DNA from: RGIG426 sp045640165
Lineage (GTDB): Bacteria; Bacillota; Clostridia; Oscillospirales; Acutalibacteraceae
Direction of reading: 5' to 3'
Assembly: GCA_045640165.1 (NCBI GenBank)
Contig: JAZUEK010000024.1
Span: forward strand, 1-10,901
DNA length: 10,901 nucleotides
Below, one piece after another: positions 6,978 to 10,901 of the stretch. The notes beneath the pieces are model-generated. The model was not told the DNA's origin, did no database searches, and saw only the letters and a list, made by a program, of their open reading frames with translations. Position 1 is the stretch's first letter; the number at the start of each line of letters is the position of its first letter. Made by a program: the position numbers and the translations under genes.

Positions 6978-7727
6978 TCACAGTCCGTGGGAAGCGGCAT
7001 CCTCGCTGTCGGCAAGCTCCGCTTCGTGGCGCTTTTTGTATTCGTAACGGGATCTTAACACGTGCAAGTCATAATCGGTGGTGACTTTGATGTTGTCCTG
7101 ATCACCCGGCACAAGCCGGATCTCCTCGCCGAGCGAAATAAACAGTTCGCTCGAAGAAACGGGGGCGGGAAGACCTAACCGCTCCACCTCGCCGTGCGCC
7201 CACAGAATGCGCGACAGGCGATAACCTTGCGGCGCTTGGGTGACGAACATTTCGTTGCGCGGCATGGCAATCTTGCAGGTCTTGCCGTCGGGACTTTGAA
7301 GCACCGAGTCGATGCTCGGCACACAGGGAACGGCGGTACCGAATTCCCGCGCGGTGGCGATGCAGTCGGAGATAAGCTCGTTCGTTAAAATCGGACGTAC
7401 ACCGTCCGAAATCAGAACCACGTCGTCGTCGTTCATGGCTTCGGCGGCTTTCACAAGTCCGTTGTGGATGGACTCAAAGCCGTTGTTACCGCCGGGAACG
7501 ACGGCGGTGATCTTCGGGAGGTTGAAATTGGCAATCAACTCGTTAAGGTAGGGAATCCAATCCGCGAGGCAGGCGACCACGATCGCATCCACCTCGGGGT
7601 GATAGGCGAATTTTTCGAGCGTGCGGATGATGATGGGCTTGCCGTCCACCTCCAAAAACTGTTTCGGCTTGTCCGCCGATTTTAAGCGCACGCCGGTGCC
7701 GCCGGCAAAAATGACTACGGAAACCAT
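6978..7727 (-). CDS. TarI-like CDP-polyol (ribitol-type) cytidylyltransferase, IspD superfamily
   Basis: A 249-residue cytidylyltransferase expected to couple CTP to a phosphorylated polyol, giving a CDP-activated donor for teichoic-acid-like polymers; cytosolic. The CTP-binding loop is FAGGTGVRL (7-15), with KPKQFLEVDGKPI after it. DDDVVLISDGVRP (100-112) matches the DA/DG-x-RP metal/phosphate motif, and PRNEMFVTQAPQGY (156-169) and DNIKVTTDYDL (211-221) closely resemble TarI rather than classical IspD. Oddities are Ser in place of His in the usual HDAxRP motif, and SSS (191-193) where IspD has TDD. ATG 7727 is preferred over an in-frame TTG at 7730 because AAGGAGG at 7735-7741 then has 7-base spacing. 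That site overlaps the stop of the upstream gene. With classical IspD in the same operon, this paralogue is best read as the teichoic-acid enzyme; the polyol could be something other than ribitol. Confidence 0.85.
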   Translation of the reverse strand: MVSVVIFAGGTGVRLKSADKPKQFLEVDGKPIIIRTLEKFAYHPEVDAIVVACLADWIPYLNELIANFNLPKITAVVPGGNNGFESIHNGLVKAAEAMNDDDVVLISDGVRPILTNELISDCIATAREFGTAVPCVPSIDSVLQSPDGKTCKIAMPRNEMFVTQAPQGYRLSRILWAHGEVERLGLPAPVSSSELFISLGEEIRLVPGDQDNIKVTTDYDLHVLRSRYEYKKRHEAELADSEDAASHGL

Positions 7728-7734
7728 CAAGATC

Positions 7735-7741
7735 CCTCCTT
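7735..7741 (-). promoter_or_regulatory. Shine-Dalgarno site for the TarI-like gene
   Basis: AAGGAGG on the minus strand sits 7 bases before ATG 7727 and only 4 before the alternative TTG 7730, which decides the start. It overlaps the TAA (7740-7742) of the upstream transferase gene. Confidence 0.8.
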
Positions 7742-8885
7742 ATCGGGTGTGATTGACAATGAACTCGCAGAGCGTTTCGGCGGCGTTACCGCTCTCGCGG
7801 CTGCCGAGTTCTGAAAGATGTGCGCGTACCGCCTCGGTGTAGGCGGCGGCGTCAAATTGCAACAACTGCCGTGCCAGTTCCTCGGTGGTTTCGGCGAGGG
7901 GGAACGGCCACTTGTGAATATCTAAATAGAAGTCGCGCTCGCATTGGTAATCGGAGAGGTCGGGCGCATAGAGAAAACACGGCTTTTCGGTCAGCGAGAA
8001 GTCCCAAATGCAGGACGAATAGTCGGACACAAGCACGTCCGCCGCGCAGAGCAGTTCTTGCATATCGGGGTAGGCGGTGACGTCGAGCGCGGTTTGCGAG
8101 CCCGCTTCTTTCGCCATATAATGGGTGCGCACAAGCACCTTGTAGTCCGGAAAACGGCTTTGGAGCGCGGCTTTGACCGCTTCGTCCTCAAACCACATGG
8201 TTTCGGTTTCGCCGCTGCTTCGGAAGGTCGGCGCAAACAGAACAAGCGGCGTTTTTTCGTCGAATCCGTAAAACGTGCGCACTTTCGCGCTGGCATCCGC
8301 GCGGGCAGTCTCGTTCATCAAAATATCGTTGCGGGCGAGGCCGGTTTCCATCACGTCGCCGGCATAGCCGAACGCGCCGCGGATGACCGTTTCGGTAAAC
8401 GTCGTCGAGCCGGAGGTGAAGAGGTCGATATGGCTCGCAATGCGGCGCAGGCGGCGGTGGTAGCCCGCAGTTTCGTTCGGTACGTCGTGCCCGACTTTCT
8501 TATACAACCCGCAGCCGTGCCACGTTTGGACGACGGTTTGTTTTTTACCGAAGGGGAGGTAGGAACAACCGGACAAGTCGTTGAGCACCACCACTTTGGC
8601 GGTCAAGATGCGGTAAAAATAGGCGAGCGTGTCAAACCCGACGGCTTTGAAACCCTGCGCTTCAAGGGCTTTGCGGGCGTCTTCGTTTTGTGCGCACCAC
8701 TCGATCTTGCATTCGTCGCCGTACAGCTCACGCAGCTTTTTGCACACCGCTTCGGGGTTGCAGGTCACGCGTTTGCCCGCATAGGCGGAAAAAAAGATAG
8801 TCCGCGCACGAACGGGGAATAAGCGAAAGAGGTGCAGGCACCCGTAATGAGCCTCCACCGCCGCACTTTTGAGCCATTCGCGCAC
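7740..8885 (-). CDS. CDP-glycerol glycerophosphotransferase family protein (TagB/TagF-like)
   Basis: A 381-residue single-domain polyol-phosphate transferase that would move glycerol- or ribitol-phosphate from a CDP donor onto a lipid-linked acceptor at the inner face of the membrane. The family pattern is nearly canonical: VVQTWHGCGLYKKVG (118-132, His 123), TGLARNDIL (181-189), LFAPTFR (216-222), VLVRTHY (250-256, His 255) and VLVSDYSSCIWDFSLTEKP (284-302), followed by YAPDL and YQCERDFYLDI. A short, partly hydrophobic, basic N-terminus (about 1-38) may bind the membrane. Length fits TagB-like primases or short TagF-like polymerases. The start is GTG, supported by a GGAGGG site 6 bases upstream, with no competing ATG. 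It lies 24 bases after ispD and 12 before the TarI-like gene. Together with the larger TagF-like protein it may form a primase/polymerase pair, but which does which is inference. Confidence 0.93.
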   Translation of the reverse strand: MREWLKSAAVEAHYGCLHLFRLFPVRARTIFFSAYAGKRVTCNPEAVCKKLRELYGDECKIEWCAQNEDARKALEAQGFKAVGFDTLAYFYRILTAKVVVLNDLSGCSYLPFGKKQTVVQTWHGCGLYKKVGHDVPNETAGYHRRLRRIASHIDLFTSGSTTFTETVIRGAFGYAGDVMETGLARNDILMNETARADASAKVRTFYGFDEKTPLVLFAPTFRSSGETETMWFEDEAVKAALQSRFPDYKVLVRTHYMAKEAGSQTALDVTAYPDMQELLCAADVLVSDYSSCIWDFSLTEKPCFLYAPDLSDYQCERDFYLDIHKWPFPLAETTEELARQLLQFDAAAYTEAVRAHLSELGSRESGNAAETLCEFIVNHTR

Positions 8886-8891
8886 GGAAAT

Positions 8892-8897
8892 CCCTCC
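8892..8897 (-). promoter_or_regulatory. Shine-Dalgarno site supporting a GTG start
   Basis: GGAGGG on the minus strand lies 6 bases upstream of the GTG at 8885. It is the main evidence that this non-ATG codon starts the TagB-like gene. Confidence 0.8.
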
Positions 8898-8909
8898 AAA
8901 TTTTTGATT

Positions 8910-9623
8910 TTAGTCTCCCGCGAGCGCCGTCAGCACGGCGAAGTCCTCGGGATAGGTCAGCTTTTGTAATTTGCGGTCACCCTCGACCAAAGCCACCGGT
9001 TCATCCGGCAAAAACGCGCGGACAACGCCGCAATCGTCGGTGCACGCTGCCAAAATTTCGGGGGAAAGGCGGGCGTACGCCTCGGCAAGGGTGTAAAGGC
9101 AAAACCCTTGCGGGGTCTGAATCTGCCACAGCGTTCGCCGATCGGGAACGGAGGCGATCGTTTTGCTGTTTTCGGTCACGGCCACCGTGTCGGTCACCGG
9201 CAACGCGGCGGTCGCGGCACGGCTCGTTTCAAGCGCGTTACACAGCCGCTTGATCACGTCGTCCGACAGAAGCGGGCGAGCCGCATCGTGCAAAAGAATG
9301 CGGTCGAAACGACCTTTAAGCCCTACGTCTAATGCGGATTTGACCGAATCCTGACGCTCCGCTCCGCCGGCAACGACGGCAACGATTTTGGTCACGCCGA
9401 AGCGGGTAAGCGTGGCGGTTATCTCGTCCTCATATCCCGCGGGAACGACCACGGCGATGCCGTCGATACAGTCGCTCGCTTCAAAGGCGAGAACGGAGTG
9501 GATGAACACGGGCTTTTCCGCCAAATCCACAAACTGTTTGGGCGTGTCGCCTGTAAAGCGGTTGCCCTTGCCAGCGGCGAGAACCACGCCAAGCGTCTTT
9601 TTTTCTTGATTATTTTCCGCCAT
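8910..9623 (-). CDS. ispD: 2-C-methyl-D-erythritol 4-phosphate cytidylyltransferase
   Basis: IspD joins CTP to 2-C-methyl-D-erythritol 4-phosphate in the MEP isoprenoid pathway, which supplies undecaprenyl carrier lipid; it is cytosolic. In 237 residues the motifs run in the usual order: GVVLAAGKGNRF (12-23), TPKQF (27-31), AGGAERQDSV (85-94), HDAARPL (112-118), PVTDTVAVT (142-150), RRTLWQIQTPQGF (162-174), CTDDCGVV (194-201) and YPEDF near the end. Unlike the TarI-like paralogue downstream, HDA and TDD are intact, which favours true IspD. The usual NIKIT segment is KLQKLTYPEDF here, a mild variation. ATG 9623 is chosen because the family N-terminus begins there; an in-frame TTG at 9644 would add seven unlikely residues. 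The start lies within the end of the ATPase gene (14-base overlap) and has no clear Shine-Dalgarno site, so translation is probably coupled. An alternative is a second, teichoic-acid-dedicated cytidylyltransferase. Confidence 0.85.
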   Translation of the reverse strand: MAENNQEKKTLGVVLAAGKGNRFTGDTPKQFVDLAEKPVFIHSVLAFEASDCIDGIAVVVPAGYEDEITATLTRFGVTKIVAVVAGGAERQDSVKSALDVGLKGRFDRILLHDAARPLLSDDVIKRLCNALETSRAATAALPVTDTVAVTENSKTIASVPDRRTLWQIQTPQGFCLYTLAEAYARLSPEILAACTDDCGVVRAFLPDEPVALVEGDRKLQKLTYPEDFAVLTALAGD

Positions 9624-10359
9624 ACATCTCAAACGCTTTCTCAACGTCGCCGTCGTACATCACGGTACCTTTTTGCAGGTAGATGGCGCGGTTGCACACC
9701 TCGCGCACGCTGTCGATGGAGTGGCTGACGAACAGGACGGTCACGCCGTTTTTAATGAGCTCGGCGATCTTCGCTTTGCACTTTTTCTTAAATTTGGCGT
9801 CACCGACCGAGAGCGCCTCGTCCACAACGAGGATGTCCGGCTTCGTGTTGATGTTGATGGCGAAGCCGAGACGCATTTTCATACCGCTCGAAAACGTGCG
9901 GACGGGCTGATCGATATAGTCGCCGAGGTCGGCGAACGCGATAATATTGTCCTCGATCTCGCGGATCTGCGCGTCTTTAAGACCGAGCAGATAGCCTTTT
10001 AAGTAGATGTTTTCGCGTCCGGTCATTTCCTGCGAGAAGCCGGCGGTCAGCTCGAGGAGCGCCGCCACCTGACCGCGCACCGTTACCGTGCCGGAGGTGG
10101 GGAAGGTCACGCCGGTGACCATCTTGAGCAGGGTGGATTTGCCCGCGCCGTTCGAGCCGATAATTCCGATCGATTCGCCGCGGTTGACCTTAAACGACAC
10201 GTCGTTGAACGCGAGGTTGGTCTTGAGGTTCTTGCTCTTGTGAAACAGCGAGAAGAACCGCTCTTTATCGTTGCGATAGAGGGTATAGATCTTGGAAACG
10301 TGGTCGAATTCGATAATCGGCTGCTCCTGCGCCGTATCGACGGTTTTGATATCGTCCAT
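9610..10359 (-). CDS. tagH: ABC transporter ATP-binding protein, teichoic acid/polysaccharide export (TagH/Wzt-like)
   Basis: The 249-residue ATPase of an ABC-2 exporter that flips lipid-linked teichoic acid or polysaccharide across the cytoplasmic membrane. Walker A is GSNGAGKST (68-76). The LLELTAGFSQEMTGREN segment (101-117) is characteristic of the TagH/Wzt/RfbE branch. The ABC signature is the branch-typical FSSGMKMRL (156-164), Walker B is ILVVDEA (176-182), the D-loop is SVGD and the switch His is H213 in FVSHS. It ends right after the nucleotide-binding domain, so it lacks the C-terminal extension of B. subtilis TagH and the carbohydrate-binding domain of many Wzt proteins. Recognition of a specific polymer end by such a domain is therefore unlikely. 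ATG 10359 has AAGGAGGG at 10365-10372. Upstream in-frame codons run back into the permease gene and are not used. The permease gene ends 11 bases upstream. Confidence 0.93.
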   Translation of the reverse strand: MDDIKTVDTAQEQPIIEFDHVSKIYTLYRNDKERFFSLFHKSKNLKTNLAFNDVSFKVNRGESIGIIGSNGAGKSTLLKMVTGVTFPTSGTVTVRGQVAALLELTAGFSQEMTGRENIYLKGYLLGLKDAQIREIEDNIIAFADLGDYIDQPVRTFSSGMKMRLGFAININTKPDILVVDEALSVGDAKFKKKCKAKIAELIKNGVTVLFVSHSIDSVREVCNRAIYLQKGTVMYDGDVEKAFEMYGGK

Positions 10360-10364
10360 AAAAT

Positions 10365-10372
10365 CCCTCCTT
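10365..10372 (-). promoter_or_regulatory. Shine-Dalgarno site for the ATPase gene
   Basis: AAGGAGGG on the minus strand, 5 bases from ATG 10359, overlaps the end of the permease gene (TAA at 10371-10373). It decides the start against a longer reading frame that extends back to about 10527. Confidence 0.85.
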
Positions 10373-10901
10373 ACAGAATGTCCGCAATCTTTTTGCGGGT
10401 GCGGTTGTAGTTCCAGGCGCCGAGCAGGATGATCGCGATCAGCTCCGCAAAGAAGATGACGTTTTCCCACAGCGCCGAGGTCATCACGTGACCGTCGGCA
10501 ACGGAGGTGGATTGCTGCCAGAACCATTCGCCGTAGAGAAACGTCTTGCGGTAGCCGTTGATGAAGTAGGTGATGGGGTTAAAATACATCACGGTGCGCA
10601 AGATCGGATTTTCGAGCGCGTAGGTATCGAACAGCGTGCCGGACACCCAAAAGAGCATCGTTAAGATGGAGTTGACAAGGTTTTCAAAGTCGCGGCTGAA
10701 CACGGCAAGCGGCGCGTTAAACCACGAAAGACCGAGGAAGAAGAAGAACATCAGCGGCGCATAGAACAAGAACTGCACGTTTTGCACCATCGGTCCGGCG
10801 CCACCGGTCAGCATCAGTACCACGTACATCAGCACGGTCAAAATCAGTTGGATATAAAACTTTGACAGATTCGTAAAGGTCATAATCGTCGAAACGGGGT
10901 A
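10371..10901 (-). CDS. tagG: ABC-2 type permease, teichoic acid/polysaccharide export (TagG-like), C-terminal part
   Basis: The membrane subunit of the exporter, partner of the ATPase encoded immediately downstream. The frame is open to base 10901 with no stop, so the N-terminus lies outside the window; the ATG at 10883 is internal. About 176 residues are visible. Four hydrophobic segments can be seen, counting from that internal Met: about 8-27, 36-58, 68-88 and 142-158. The last follows a polar loop rich in W, Q and S. Typical ABC-2 polysaccharide-exporter features are SRDFENLVNSILTMLFWVSG, the NPITYFINGYRKTFLYG segment and a basic cytoplasmic tail ending in RTRKKIADIL. Spacing to the ATPase gene is 11 bases. 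TagG is the likely name from context, but related O-antigen/polysaccharide permeases (Wzm, RfbA) have the same fold. Confidence 0.92.
   Translation of the reverse strand, partial: YPVSTIMTFTNLSKFYIQLILTVLMYVVLMLTGGAGPMVQNVQFLFYAPLMFFFFLGLSWFNAPLAVFSRDFENLVNSILTMLFWVSGTLFDTYALENPILRTVMYFNPITYFINGYRKTFLYGEWFWQQSTSVADGHVMTSALWENVIFFAELIAIILLGAWNYNRTRKKIADIL

Noticed and set aside
6952..6981. GTG start for the SDR at 6981
   Set aside because: It would overlap the previous gene's stop and add ten residues atypical for the family; ATG 6951 has a Shine-Dalgarno-like element upstream.
7944..8822. 292-codon plus-strand open frame opposite the TagB-like gene
   Set aside because: It is antisense to a gene with complete family motifs; the composition is that of a shadow frame.
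9624..9644. TTG start for ispD at 9644
   Set aside because: It adds seven basic residues not expected in IspD and has no better ribosome binding site than ATG 9623.
10360..10527. N-terminal extension of the ATPase frame back into the permease gene
   Set aside because: The extension is low-complexity Arg/His-rich sequence overlapping the permease; a strong AAGGAGGG site marks ATG 10359 instead.

Overview
The window looks like chromosomal DNA from a Gram-positive, low-G+C-lineage bacterium (Firmicutes, most likely an uncultured Clostridia/Oscillospiraceae-type organism). Base composition is moderately G+C-rich judged by eye. The evidence is strong AAGGAGG-type ribosome binding sites, a DUF1385 (YqhQ-like) gene next to prmC, and a wall-teichoic-acid-type export and polymerisation operon. 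The genus cannot be named from sequence alone.

Layout: two operons converge on one bidirectional terminator at about 2743-2773. The plus-strand operon (1-2735) holds the 3' end of a sensor histidine kinase, a DUF1385 membrane protein coupled to it by an ATGA overlap, and prmC, the release-factor glutamine methyltransferase. The minus-strand operon (10901 down to 2784) has eight tightly packed genes: a TagG-like ABC-2 permease (5' end beyond the window), a TagH-like ATPase, IspD, a TagB/TagF-family CDP-polyol transferase, a TarI-like cytidylyltransferase, a UXS-like NAD-dependent SDR, a large two-domain glycosyltransferase/CDP-polyol transferase, and a small zinc-ribbon/coiled-coil/membrane protein. 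Gaps are 26 nt or less, and three junctions overlap.

How it fits together (inference): the TarI-like enzyme would make a CDP-activated polyol, perhaps with the SDR acting on its precursor or on a related sugar. The two CDP-glycerol-transferase-family proteins would polymerise or prime the polyol-phosphate chain on a lipid carrier. TagGH would flip the chain across the membrane. IspD, from the MEP isoprenoid pathway, would support synthesis of the undecaprenyl carrier. TagO, TagA, TagD and a zinc-dependent TarJ reductase are not in the window, so the polymer's chemistry is undetermined.

No RNA genes, insertion sequences, CRISPR arrays or phage genes were seen. No gene-free stretch exceeds 50 bases. 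The most unusual points are the paired IspD-superfamily enzymes (one with altered active-site motifs), the UXS-like SDR in place of TarJ, the N-terminal GT-A-like domain with a non-canonical metal motif, and the uncharacterised zinc-ribbon protein closing the operon.
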